DNA of 64,000 nt from JAFDZO01 sp044226845 (GTDB lineage Bacteria > Bacteroidota > Ignavibacteria > Tepidaquicellales > Tepidaquicellaceae), in contig JBGAGG010000001.1 of the NCBI GenBank assembly GCA_044226845.1, forward strand, positions 248,001-312,000, written 5' to 3'. The position numbers were made by a program, and so were the translations under genes. The notes below the pieces were generated by a model that had not been told where the DNA came from, did not search any database, and worked only from the letters and a program-made list of their open reading frames with translations. This document shows positions 28,828-37,110 of this stretch, piece by piece; position 1 is the stretch's first letter, and the number at the start of each line of letters is the position of its first letter.

Positions 28828-28971
28828 GTGAAACAACAGTTTTTTCCACTTAAAACAATTTCATATCTTCTAAAAAATTTCTTCTCTACTCTGGATTTTA
28901 TTCTCGCCTGGGCAATAATCTTAGTTTACGGTATTTGGATTATTATAAAGCTATACGATAAAATTTTTTAA
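28828..28971 (+). CDS. Single-helix membrane microprotein B (paralog of A)
   Basis: 47 codons from GTG. The N-terminal 14 residues are extra; then LKNFFSTLDFILAWAII and LVYGIWIIIKLYDKIF align without gaps to microprotein A. The similarity extends upstream at DNA level (TTAAAACAATTT.AT in both), pointing to a local duplication. One membrane helix with Lys/Asp-rich cytoplasmic tail. Below the size that gene callers report. It ends 73 bases before pafA. Confidence 0.45.
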   Translation: MKQQFFPLKTISYLLKNFFSTLDFILAWAIILVYGIWIIIKLYDKIF

Positions 28972-29044
28972 TTTTATTATTTACTGAACAAGTCTTAATA
29001 TTTATATAATACAGGATTTGTATTGTTGAATTAATTTTGCTTAA

Positions 29045-30682
29045 TTGAAAACCCTCTTCCCTCGTAAATGTTTTCTGTTTTTTATTCTTACCTTAGTTAT
29101 AATCCCATCTTTTCTTAATTCATACGCTCAGCAAAAACCAAAATTAGTTATAGGAATTGTCGTTGACCAGATGATTAACGATTATCTTTCACGTTATGAG
29201 AAAAGATTTTCGGAGACCGGATTCAAAAGATTAATGAAATCAGGTTTCTATTTTAAAAATTCATGGTATGAATATGTTCCGACCGTTACTGCCTCAGGGC
29301 ACAGCTGCATATATACAGGCACTATGCCTTATCTTAACGGTGTAATAGGCAATGAGTGGTATGACAGAGCAAAAAATGAGATAGTTTATTGCGCTGACGA
29401 TAAATCAGTAAATGCTGTTGGAGTAGAAACTGTAAAAGAAAAATACTCTCCCCAGAACTTACTTGCATCTACAATAACTGATGAATTAATCCTCAGCAAT
29501 AAAAATTCGAAAGTAATAGGAATTTCTTTAAAAGACAGAGGTGCTATTTTTCCTGCAGGACATCTGGGCAAAGCTTTCTGGTTTGAAGAAGTTACAGGTA
29601 AATTTATTACAAGCTCTTATTACTTGGATGAACTTCCGGAATGGATGAAAATATTCAACGATAGAAATCTCAATGATTTTTATTTGAACCAAAGCTGGAA
29701 TACCTTATACCCAATTGAAACATATACTGAAAGCACGGCGGATAACGTGCCATGGGAATATCTTTTCAAAGGAATTAAATCTCCGGTTCTACCGTATGAT
29801 CTGCCTGCTCTTAGGAAAAAGAATATAGATTTATTAGGATATACTCCCTATGGAAATTCTATTCTCAAGGATTTAGCGCTCACAGTATTACAAAGTGAAA
29901 AAATGGGAAAAGGAAATTCCACAGATTTTCTTAGCATTAGTTTTTCATCAACAGATAAAGTTGGTCATTACTTCGGACCAAATTCTATTGAAATAGAAGA
30001 TACATATCTTAGGCTTGATAGAGATTTATCAGAGATATTAGATTACGTTGACAAAAATATCGGAATTGAAAACACGTTAATTTTTCTGACTTCAGACCAT
30101 GCAGCAGCATCTGCTCCCGGTTATTTAAAAAGCATTGGCGTAGAAGCGGGAAATCTCAGTACAAAAAAACTACAGGATTCTCTGGAAACATTTCTTTCTA
30201 AAAAATATGGCGAAGATAACTATATAATCTGGGTGCAGAACCTTCAGATTTATCTTAATACAAAAGTACTGGCGCAAAAGAATCTTTCATTAGAGAGTAT
30301 TGAAAATGATATATGCTATTATTTGAAAAATTATGAAGGCGTAAAAGAAACATATACTGCAAGCGGGATAGAAAATAAAATTTACTCATCGGAAAATTCA
30401 TGGTTTATAACAAACGCCTTTGTAAAAGAAAAATCCGGTGATGTATTTATAGTGCTCGATTCAAATTGGATATGGAATATGAGCCGCGGTACAACGCATG
30501 GCAGCGTTTATAAGTACGATAGGAACGTTCCTCTTTTATGGTATGGATGGAAAGTGAAGTACGCAAGTACAGATGAATATAATTCTCAGTGCGATATAGC
30601 CCCTACGATATCTGAAATATTGAATATTTCAAAACCGTCTAAAAGCATTGGGAAATCTTTGTATAAAAAAATGGTTAAATAA
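29045..30682 (+). CDS. pafA: PafA-type alkaline phosphatase
   Basis: 545 residues from a TTG start, with signal peptide to SYAQ. It closely follows the PafA template: zinc ligand Asp41 (VVDQM), nucleophile Thr82 (VTASGH), Asn103 (IGNEWYD), Lys163 and Arg165 (SLKDRGAIFPAGH), Asp304/His308 (STDKVGHYFG), Asp351/His352 (TSDHAA) and His485 (TTHGSVYKYD). All catalytic residues are present. PafA is a periplasmic, substrate-promiscuous phosphomonoesterase of Bacteroidota that frees phosphate from organic phosphate esters. It follows the TonB receptor and two microproteins. Confidence 0.93.
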   Translation: MKTLFPRKCFLFFILTLVIIPSFLNSYAQQKPKLVIGIVVDQMINDYLSRYEKRFSETGFKRLMKSGFYFKNSWYEYVPTVTASGHSCIYTGTMPYLNGVIGNEWYDRAKNEIVYCADDKSVNAVGVETVKEKYSPQNLLASTITDELILSNKNSKVIGISLKDRGAIFPAGHLGKAFWFEEVTGKFITSSYYLDELPEWMKIFNDRNLNDFYLNQSWNTLYPIETYTESTADNVPWEYLFKGIKSPVLPYDLPALRKKNIDLLGYTPYGNSILKDLALTVLQSEKMGKGNSTDFLSISFSSTDKVGHYFGPNSIEIEDTYLRLDRDLSEILDYVDKNIGIENTLIFLTSDHAAASAPGYLKSIGVEAGNLSTKKLQDSLETFLSKKYGEDNYIIWVQNLQIYLNTKVLAQKNLSLESIENDICYYLKNYEGVKETYTASGIENKIYSSENSWFITNAFVKEKSGDVFIVLDSNWIWNMSRGTTHGSVYKYDRNVPLLWYGWKVKYASTDEYNSQCDIAPTISEILNISKPSKSIGKSLYKKMVK

Positions 30683-30710
30683 CCGGCAGAAGTTTTTTAG
30701 AAATTCATGA

Positions 30711-31115
30711 TTAATCCCAAAGCCAGAATTTACTTTTGGTGAATGTAGGATAAATTAAAGCAGAATCCTTTGCATCTATTTTTACCTGAATTTCCTCTCC
30801 TTGTTTTAAGTAAGCAAGTTCTGAGCTGTCTATCATCCATGATGTAGTGGCAAGGTATGGTACTCCATTTGTGGGACGGACCTCAAGCCTGAGATCTACT
30901 CTCATTTCACTTCTCCCCACTGAATAAGCTTTTATAACACTGACAATTAGAGCAGATGCAAAAACAGCCGACTGAAAATTGTTTTCATATTCATCGGCTT
31001 TTTTTTGTATTGCTTTGGTTTCCCTCGAGTTTCGCGTGAAGATCTTAATGAATGCAATTGTTATGGATATTGTAATTATCGTTGCGACAATTATTATTAA
31101 AGTTTGTACGGGCAT
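30711..31115 (-). CDS. Membrane-anchored hypothetical protein
   Basis: 134 residues. An N-terminal membrane helix (LIIIVATIITISITIAFIKIF, about 5-25) is followed by a short charged helix and a soluble beta-rich C-terminal half (MRVDLRLEVRPTNGVPYLATTSWMI...GEEIQVKIDAKDSALIYPTF). The strand pattern around LRLEVRPTNG and GEEIQVKID resembles the small beta-barrel seen in some membrane-tethered DUFs, but no family is claimed. Last gene of a likely operon with the GNAT and large helical protein upstream. Confidence 0.6.
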   Translation of the reverse strand: MPVQTLIIIVATIITISITIAFIKIFTRNSRETKAIQKKADEYENNFQSAVFASALIVSVIKAYSVGRSEMRVDLRLEVRPTNGVPYLATTSWMIDSSELAYLKQGEEIQVKIDAKDSALIYPTFTKSKFWLWD

Positions 31116-31137
31116 TATTGGGTTTTCAAATTTCTGA

Positions 31138-31623
31138 TTATTGAATTTTCTTCTTCATAATATAATCATTCATAAAGTATTTACCAATAGGGACATCAAT
31201 TTCTGAATCTATTTCAAAACCGATTTTTTCATAAAAAAATTTTGCAGGATTATACCGGTTCACATTAAGCTCAAGTACTTCAAAATATTCTTTATTAATT
31301 TCTTCTGCTTTCTCGATAAGCATTTTCCCGAATCCTTTTTTCTGATGAGCAGGATGTACATATAACTTAGGAATGCGAACAATGTTTCCTGCAGGTACAA
31401 AGGAAACAAAAGCCGCAGGAGTTTTATTTTCATAAAGAACGAAAAATCTATGGCCCGCTTCAAATTGTTTTTCGAGAGAGTCATCTGAGTACATTTCATT
31501 ATACATAAAATCAAACTGTTCTTTCGAAACAATTTTTAAGTACGTTGCTTCCCAGGCTGGAAGAGCAATATCCGTTATTGTTTTAATTTCAGATTTATTT
31601 GCTTCAACAATTTCTATGTTCAT
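31138..31623 (-). CDS. GNAT-family N-acetyltransferase
   Basis: 161 residues, single GNAT domain. Acetyl-CoA binding signature IPKLYVHPAHQKKGFGKMLIEKAEE (Q-x-x-G-x-G within residues about 90-105), and C-terminal FYEKIGFEIDSEID. Acetylates an unknown amine. Between the large helical protein gene (19 bases upstream) and the membrane-anchored gene (22 bases downstream), on the same strand. Cytoplasmic. Confidence 0.85.
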   Translation of the reverse strand: MNIEIVEANKSEIKTITDIALPAWEATYLKIVSKEQFDFMYNEMYSDDSLEKQFEAGHRFFVLYENKTPAAFVSFVPAGNIVRIPKLYVHPAHQKKGFGKMLIEKAEEINKEYFEVLELNVNRYNPAKFFYEKIGFEIDSEIDVPIGKYFMNDYIMKKKIQ

Positions 31624-31642
31624 TAAGATAATGTTAATAGTT

Positions 31643-33154
31643 TTATCTGGCTATTTTTAATTTCTTATTTTTTTCAAGATAGTCATTTGTTATTTCGAGA
31701 AGCCAGTCCTTATTTGCAATGTTCGGATTTTTTTGAATTAAATGGTTCAGATAAGAAATGTCGTTCACTTTTTTTCTGCTCTCCGCAAGTATGATTCTTT
31801 TCATCATCTTTCCAAATCCTGATTCTGCGGCAACTTTTGCTTTAGGAGTAGAAGGTTCAGAAGAGAGCATCTTCAGGTAACTTTCAACTTCAGAGATAAC
31901 CTGCTCCGTATTTTGCAAATGATAGTGGAGTCTTATCGAGAGCGATTTTATTGTGTAGTTCATCCTTGCAGATATGGACTTTACTCCTTGCAATGATATC
32001 AATGCAGCGGAATAATTTTTATCAAGGAAATATATATAAGAAAGAGTAAGATTCTCATAGGTGCTCCGGAAGGTTTTTTCAATCAGCGGAATACACTCAT
32101 CAATTAAAAACTTCAATGCTTCAATATCTTTTTGAAATACAAAATTATTCAAAAAAATTGTGAATAACAGAATGTTCAAATATTGTGTGCGTGAAGTAAG
32201 GTAATATTTGTTTATTATCATTTCCTTTGCTATTCCTGTAAGCTCATTTCTTATTTCCATATCATAAGGATTTTTTATCAGGCGCAGTGTGCAATATGAG
32301 ACGAGTTTACTGTAATGAAAAACTTTTTCATCAGCAGAAAAAGTGCTAAGGTAATTTGTTACATCTGATTTATAATCATAATACAAATGGTTATTGTTTA
32401 AATGAATAAACATATCGACCAATTTTTTATAAGTATCCAGCAGGAAGGGGTAATCGTTATATGGTTTTAATTTTTGTATGAACTCATCCTCAAAAATATG
32501 TTTTGCAAAGACCTCAAAATCATTTTCAATTTCTTCGTTTGTATAAATACTTTTAGTAACTAACATATTAATGTAGCTTCCTGCGAACTCCAGCAAATAA
32601 TAATTAGTAAGATTTGCAAAGGCGTTTAACTTACTTTTGAGAACATTATTGTAATCAGGTTTTCTTTTGATGGGTTTGTATTTAGTATAATAGTTAAGCG
32701 TGTTCACGTTTATATCATAGAGGTCATTAAATATTTCGGAATCTAACGACGCGCCCGAAGAAAGCATTTTTTTAAATTGCCGGGTTTTATTTTCAAAAAG
32801 ATTTTCATACCCTTTTTCTGAATATTTTTGAGTTAAAAAAACTTCTTTTTTTCTGTGGTTATTTCGGGAATATTCGATATATAAAAAATCTTCTGCCAGA
32901 TGGAGAAGCTGCGCAGTTAAATCTGTAAATGTATTCTTGTTGAATTCTCTATCACCGCCGTAAATTTTCCGAAAAATTTTTTCTTTAGGAAAATTCTCTT
33001 CAGTAAATGTTCCTTTGTATTTTTTTAGAACGTTAAATAGTTCAACCGGTTTTTTTCTTGTGTTGAAATAACAGCAGCTCAAAAAGTTTTCGAAATTTTT
33101 TATTTCCGAGTCGGTAAATGAGTTAAGCAGAGTAACAATTCTAAATTTTTGCAT
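31643..33154 (-). CDS. Large helical (TPR-like) protein, paralog of 34357-35907
   Basis: 503 residues, nearly all helical and rich in Tyr, Phe, Lys and Asn. The opening MQKFRIVTLLNSFTDSEIKNFENFLSCCYFNTRK pattern corresponds to ...LIKSLSKAERAYFKKYAKRF in the protein 1.2 kb away; both continue with short repeated helix pairs like divergent tetratricopeptide repeats. No catalytic motif was seen. Cytoplasmic. It heads an operon with GNAT and a membrane-anchored protein. Function unknown; such proteins may act as scaffolds or regulators. Confidence 0.6.
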   Translation of the reverse strand: MQKFRIVTLLNSFTDSEIKNFENFLSCCYFNTRKKPVELFNVLKKYKGTFTEENFPKEKIFRKIYGGDREFNKNTFTDLTAQLLHLAEDFLYIEYSRNNHRKKEVFLTQKYSEKGYENLFENKTRQFKKMLSSGASLDSEIFNDLYDINVNTLNYYTKYKPIKRKPDYNNVLKSKLNAFANLTNYYLLEFAGSYINMLVTKSIYTNEEIENDFEVFAKHIFEDEFIQKLKPYNDYPFLLDTYKKLVDMFIHLNNNHLYYDYKSDVTNYLSTFSADEKVFHYSKLVSYCTLRLIKNPYDMEIRNELTGIAKEMIINKYYLTSRTQYLNILLFTIFLNNFVFQKDIEALKFLIDECIPLIEKTFRSTYENLTLSYIYFLDKNYSAALISLQGVKSISARMNYTIKSLSIRLHYHLQNTEQVISEVESYLKMLSSEPSTPKAKVAAESGFGKMMKRIILAESRKKVNDISYLNHLIQKNPNIANKDWLLEITNDYLEKNKKLKIAR

Positions 33155-33357
33155 AAGTCTTTCTAGAAATTATTGTATGTTATATCCAATTTAACATTAT
33201 ATCAAATTATAAATTATTTATAAGGTTATCAAATATTTAATCCTTTCCAAATTTAAAGAAACACCTATTCGCTATACAATTTAATCCGGAAAAAATCTTT
33301 TGACAGCTTTTTAATTCCCTTTAAACTGCGAACTAAATAAACCCCAAGGAGGAATTT

Positions 33358-33582
33358 ATGAAGTTCGTAAAATTATTTTTTTCTGTTCTGTTTCTTTTAA
33401 TTTTTTCTCTTAGAAGCTTAACCTTTGCTAAAACTGCTCCGGAACCGGAAGCAAATGCAACAAAAGATTTTTCTGTTCCTGCAGCCTCCAACTACTCAGT
33501 CTATCAGGAAATTAACGGAGTAATCTGGGTAATAGTTTATAGTGATGACGGAAAAGAAATTGACCGTTATCCACTAGAATAA
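33358..33582 (+). CDS. Small secreted protein with strong ribosome site
   Basis: 74 residues. The start is set by a perfect AAGGAGG eight bases before ATG, the strongest Shine-Dalgarno sequence in this window. Signal peptide MKFVKLFFSVLFLLIFSLRS then LTFA, leaving a mature chain of about 50 residues, KTAPEPEANATKDFSVPAAS then NYSVYQEINGVIWVIVYSDD and GKEIDRYPLE. There are no cysteines. The C-terminal half looks like a short beta hairpin. No family was recognised. Probably highly translated and exported. Confidence 0.65.
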   Translation: MKFVKLFFSVLFLLIFSLRSLTFAKTAPEPEANATKDFSVPAASNYSVYQEINGVIWVIVYSDDGKEIDRYPLE

Positions 33583-33821
33583 CTATACAAAACTATACAA
33601 TTAATGCAATTAAATTTTCGTAAAATATGCACAAAAACGCTTTTTAATTGTTGTTATTAGTTTTTTTTATAAAATAGCAAAGAATTATCATACAATTAAT
33701 CATAAAAAAAGTATTTAAAACTTTGCTTTTTAATATGTAATATCTTACGGTTTATGATATATCTCACGCCATGGAATATATCAGATTTCTAATTCATAAA
33801 TAGAAATTAAACTCCTATTGG

Positions 33822-33850
33822 GTCCGGTCTGCACGGCCGGACTTATTTTA
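33822..33850 (+). terminator. Hairpin terminator upstream of 33875 gene
   Basis: GTCCGGTC (33822-33829) / GGCCGGAC (33835-33842), 8 bp with one G.U, loop TGCAC, then TTATTTTA. It would end a transcript from the secreted-peptide gene or a separate small RNA made in 33583-33821. Confidence 0.6.
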
Positions 33851-33874
33851 GAACTAAAACTGATAAATCTCAAA

Positions 33875-34177
33875 ATGGAAGCAATTATATTAAACAAAAA
33901 ATTTTTTGGACCCTATGACTCATCCGATAAAGTTAAAAACAAAGCCGGTATATATTTAATTATATGTGAAGCATTTGGAATGACACCGGTAAGAGTTTTA
34001 GATGCTGGAGATACGGAAAACATAAAGGAGACTTTACGGACAGAAAAGAAAAAAGAATTTTTGAAAAGCTTCAATAACGGGCTTCCGTTAAAATTTCTTG
34101 TTCATTATGAAAACGATAATAATGTCAGGGCAGAGCTTAAACGAAAAATTAAAAAGGAATTGCACCCGGTGATATAA
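33875..34177 (+). CDS. Small hypothetical protein, possibly a degenerate GIY-YIG-like fold
   Basis: 100 residues from ATG at 33875 (MEAIILNKKFFGPYDSSDKV). An upstream TTG at 33818 also opens the frame but would translate through a hairpin terminator, so I prefer the ATG. The layout KAGIYLIICEAFG...VRVLDAGDTENIKETLR...KIKKELHPV mimics the G-I-Y...G-x-x-x-x-I-x-x-R-L pattern of GIY-YIG proteins, but the second tyrosine-glycine motif is altered (LDAGDTENI). Family assignment is inference. Nuclease activity is unlikely if catalytic residues are missing. Confidence 0.45.
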   Translation: MEAIILNKKFFGPYDSSDKVKNKAGIYLIICEAFGMTPVRVLDAGDTENIKETLRTEKKKEFLKSFNNGLPLKFLVHYENDNNVRAELKRKIKKELHPVI

Positions 34178-34356
34178 CAGCTTACAGCTTAGCCGGTATC
34201 TTTATGAAGAAACTTATTCAATTCATTTCTACTGTGAAACCGTATGATTTTTTTGATTCTGTATAGTTTGTCAACAGCTCTCTCAGCTGAGGCTCATAAA
34301 TTTTGTGAACTATCCACATTTCCTTTACAATTCGTGTTGTCTTCTTTCGGAAATTT

Positions 34357-35907
34357 TCAAGATTTTAAAACGGATTGTATTTTTAAATCTTTAAATGATT
34401 GGCCGGTGATTTTGCTTTTAGCCCAGTTCACATAGTCAAAAAACCTGAACGAACTTTCATCTGTGTTTTTTTTCTGGAGCTTTGTGAGATTAAAATAAAA
34501 TTCATTAAAACAATTTTCTATTTCCTTTAATATTATCTTATCGTTGATTTCGTTAAAGAATTTGAAAACTATTTTTTCAAAATCATTTAATTTTTTTCTG
34601 TCCTTAACAAATTTGTATGTAAGTTTTGTGATATAATCCAGATGCTCTTTATTTCCTAATTCATAATGAATGGCAAGATTGAATAATTTCGAATGTATGT
34701 ATAGATCTTTTCTCTGCCCCGGTTCACCCATATTAATAAGCTTATTATTCCACTTCAGCGAATTTTTAAAATCACCGGTGCCGAAATAACAGCACGAGGC
34801 AAAAAAATAATACTGCATTATTTCGGTGCTGCGTAACTTAGAACGCTGCGATTCTATCTTCCTCTCGATAGATTCAATCAGAGTCACTCCGTTTTCAAAC
34901 TGTCCCGTTTCAAAAAAAACTATCAGCTCTAATTTAAAAGAAAGGAACATGTAAGATTTTACATAATCCGTATTCAGGATTTTATACCTATCGGGAATAG
35001 TACGGAATCTTTCCAGATAATAAAAAAACTCATCATACTTTCCGCAGTAAGTGCAGGCAACCATCATGTTGTACGATACATTAAGCAGATTAGTCGCCTT
35101 TCTTTCTATCTGCTTCGGATAACTTTCAACCATCTCAAGAAATTGTTTCATGTAAACAAAAGTTTTCTCAAAATCAGTTGTGATTGAATGATAAGTTGTA
35201 TGAATGTGATAGAAAAATACTTTGAATGTATATGAATCCTTTTCGTCAAGTTTTTTCAGATACGGGTGAGCCATAACTGCTTTTGCCTTCTTAAGTTCTT
35301 TTTCATCCTGAAGCAGGCCGTTAGTCATCATCAATGAAGTAATCTTAGCGCTTAGATTTTGAATTTCAGATTTTTTCTTTAACGTATCTAAACAGTGAAG
35401 TTCTTCAGTAAATATATCATTCTGAAGCTTTTCAATATTCGGATAATTTTTTTCAAAGAGAAGATTTTTTTCAATCTGAAGAATATTAAAGAGCTTCATG
35501 TAATTTTCATACTCGTATGCAATTTTCTTTGCCTTCTTCAGAATCTTCATGCTTTGGTCAAACAATGTCTTATTCATAAGGAGCTCAGCCTGCGCAACAT
35601 ACTTATCGAATTTATCATCAAGAGATTTTTCACTTTGTGCAGTCAGCAGACTTTTCAGAACTAAATCATATAAATAATTTTTTGCAACTGATAACTGATT
35701 CACATTCTGTATTTTATTGAGCCTCTCTCTGATTATTTCTTCATTATATTCGGAATCACCATCACATTGTTTTTCAATTTCTTCAAATAACTTTAGCGAT
35801 AATGTATCTTCATCACTGAACCGCTTTGCGTATTTTTTAAAATAGGCGCGCTCTGCTTTTGAAAGCGATTTTATTAGGAAAAATAGATCTGTAGACGAAG
35901 TTTTCAC
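34357..35907 (-). CDS. Large helical (TPR-like) protein, paralog of 31643-33154
   Basis: 516 residues, all helical. N-terminus STDLFFLIKSLSKAERAYFK resembles the start of the 503-residue paralog. The middle shows TPR-like helix pairs (KYVAQAELLMNKTLFDQSMKILKKAKKIA; FFASCCYFGTGDFKNSLKWNNKLI), and the C-terminus has charged helices. No signal peptide, no enzyme motif. Transcribed alone; its 3' end lies 180 bases from the small 33875 gene. May be a scaffold or regulator; function unknown. Confidence 0.6.
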   Translation of the reverse strand: MKTSSTDLFFLIKSLSKAERAYFKKYAKRFSDEDTLSLKLFEEIEKQCDGDSEYNEEIIRERLNKIQNVNQLSVAKNYLYDLVLKSLLTAQSEKSLDDKFDKYVAQAELLMNKTLFDQSMKILKKAKKIAYEYENYMKLFNILQIEKNLLFEKNYPNIEKLQNDIFTEELHCLDTLKKKSEIQNLSAKITSLMMTNGLLQDEKELKKAKAVMAHPYLKKLDEKDSYTFKVFFYHIHTTYHSITTDFEKTFVYMKQFLEMVESYPKQIERKATNLLNVSYNMMVACTYCGKYDEFFYYLERFRTIPDRYKILNTDYVKSYMFLSFKLELIVFFETGQFENGVTLIESIERKIESQRSKLRSTEIMQYYFFASCCYFGTGDFKNSLKWNNKLINMGEPGQRKDLYIHSKLFNLAIHYELGNKEHLDYITKLTYKFVKDRKKLNDFEKIVFKFFNEINDKIILKEIENCFNEFYFNLTKLQKKNTDESSFRFFDYVNWAKSKITGQSFKDLKIQSVLKS

Positions 35908-36110
35908 AAATGTTCAGATGAATTGGTTATAAAATAAGTATGAAAAGCATTAATCAAAATCTAATTTTTAAAGTATAGAAAACCTCAAAAAAACGACAAA
36001 AATAAGGTTTTCGCCATTTACAAACTGATTTTTCATTCTAACTTTAGCAAAAATTCGATTTTTAAAATCACATTATATTCTATAATTTTGAATCAATAAA
36101 TTAAAACGAT

Positions 36111-36221
36111 ATGACAATGTTAATTGATATAGTAAAAGTGAAAGTAAAGAAGACAATTATTGATACCATACTGCTGAAACTTCTGATTGTTTTACTTTAC
36201 ATCTTTTACGCTTTATCTTAA
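36111..36221 (+). CDS. Possible single-helix microprotein
   Basis: 36 codons from ATG: MTMLIDIVKVKVKKTIIDTI then LLKLLIVLLYIFYALS. An amphipathic Lys-rich N-terminus followed by one hydrophobic helix, like a small membrane peptide or type I toxin peptide. No homolog in the window aligns well, and no Shine-Dalgarno sequence is visible, so support is only composition and position just before the twin stem-loops. Confidence 0.25.
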   Translation: MTMLIDIVKVKVKKTIIDTILLKLLIVLLYIFYALS

Positions 36222-36244
36222 ATTTTATTCAAAAGGGGGAAGCG

Positions 36245-36315
36245 CCGGAGCTTTAGTTATCATAGAGGTTAAGTTACAATTTGTGCGAGGATTGTAGTTT
36301 AAGACTAAGCTCCGG
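36245..36315 (+). ncRNA. Structured RNA-like stem-loop A (loop TTGTGCGAG)
   Basis: Outer stem CCGGAGCT (36245-36252) with AGCTCCGG (36308-36315), a bulged T, then TAGT/ACTA. Inner stem TACAAT (36275-36280) with ATTGTA (36291-36296), loop TTGTGCGAGG. The two helices are joined by an asymmetric internal loop. The same loop 9-mer crowns stem-loop B. Confidence 0.45.
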
Positions 36316-36334
36316 AAAGCTGACAACTCAAATC

Positions 36335-36399
36335 ATTCTCTGTTTGTATTGTATATTGTGCGAGAGTATACATGCAGGCAGAGAATTTTTATTTTTTAG
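36335..36399 (+). ncRNA. Structured RNA-like stem-loop B ending in a T-run (loop TTGTGCGAG)
   Basis: Outer stem ATTCTCTG (36335-36342) with CAGAGAAT (36379-36386); inner stem GTATA (36351-36355) with TATAC (36367-36371); loop TTGTGCGAGAG. TTTTATTTTTTAG follows directly, so the outer stem is also a plausible intrinsic terminator. The esterase ATG is 74 bases beyond position 36386. Confidence 0.45.
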
Positions 36400-36459
36400 T
36401 AAAATTTTATCTTACCGATTTACACTTCAACAATATTTCACGCTTCGTAATTTTACAGC

Positions 36460-37110
36460 ATGGAAATAATTTCAAAGAACATTTCAGTTCAAAAAACTGC
36501 AAGATATTTTCTTTCAGCGGAAAACAAATCTCCAAAATTTTTAATGTTTGTTCTTCACGGATATGGAATGCCAGCTTATAACTTTTTACAGGAATTTAAA
36601 GAGCTGAATAACGAAAACTTTTTACTCGTTTCTCCCGAGGGGCTTTCAAGATTTTATACAAAAGGATTTTACGGAAATATCGGGGCTTCATGGATGACTT
36701 CCGAAGACAGGGAAAATGAAATTAACGACTATGTAAACTATCTGGATGAAGTTTATAATGAAGTATTAAATAATATAGATTCCAAGCCCGATAAAATTAT
36801 TTTTCTGGGATTTTCTCAGGGTGGCGCGACAGCAACAAGATGGGCAGTGAACGGAAAATCAGAAGCAGATATTTTAATAATTCACTCTTCGGATATTCCA
36901 AAAGATATTGATTTCGATACTCTCAAAGAAAAATCTGGCAGAACGAAAATACAATGTGTATATGGAGATGAAGATAAAGCAGTGCGAAAAGAAAATTTTG
37001 AGAATAGTGTAAATCAGTTAAAGGAAAAAAATATAAATTTTACATTGCACAATTTTCATGGAGGACATAATGTTGATATTAAGTCGATTAAAAAAATAAT
37101 TACAGCTTAA
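36460..37110 (+). CDS. Alpha/beta hydrolase (phospholipase/carboxylesterase type)
   Basis: 216 residues. Nucleophile Ser119 in GFSQGGATATRW, acid Asp172 in VYGDEDKAV, His203 in FHGGHNVD; oxyanion region VLHGYGMPAY. This matches the phospholipase/carboxylesterase/acyl-protein-thioesterase group of small cytoplasmic serine hydrolases. No signal peptide. It sits behind the twin stem-loops, which may control it. Its end overlaps the convergent ACMSD-like gene by 11 bases. Confidence 0.85.
   Translation: MEIISKNISVQKTARYFLSAENKSPKFLMFVLHGYGMPAYNFLQEFKELNNENFLLVSPEGLSRFYTKGFYGNIGASWMTSEDRENEINDYVNYLDEVYNEVLNNIDSKPDKIIFLGFSQGGATATRWAVNGKSEADILIIHSSDIPKDIDFDTLKEKSGRTKIQCVYGDEDKAVRKENFENSVNQLKEKNINFTLHNFHGGHNVDIKSIKKIITA

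Larger units (their letters stand above)
35908..36459. other. 550-base intergenic region with a possible microprotein and twin stem-loops
   Basis: Promoter-like AT-rich sequence runs from 35908 to 36110. A 36-codon frame (36111-36221) and two stem-loops sharing one loop sequence (36245-36390) fill the rest and are listed separately. No longer gene is credible here; two overlapping long frames into the esterase region carry no recognisable domain. Confidence 0.5.

Noticed and set aside
33818..33874. TTG start for the small 33875 gene
   Set aside because: It would place the hairpin terminator inside the coding region, and the extra residues have no pattern.
36372..36581. 69-codon frame overlapping the esterase start
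   Set aside because: Shadow of the esterase in another frame and inside the stem-loop region.
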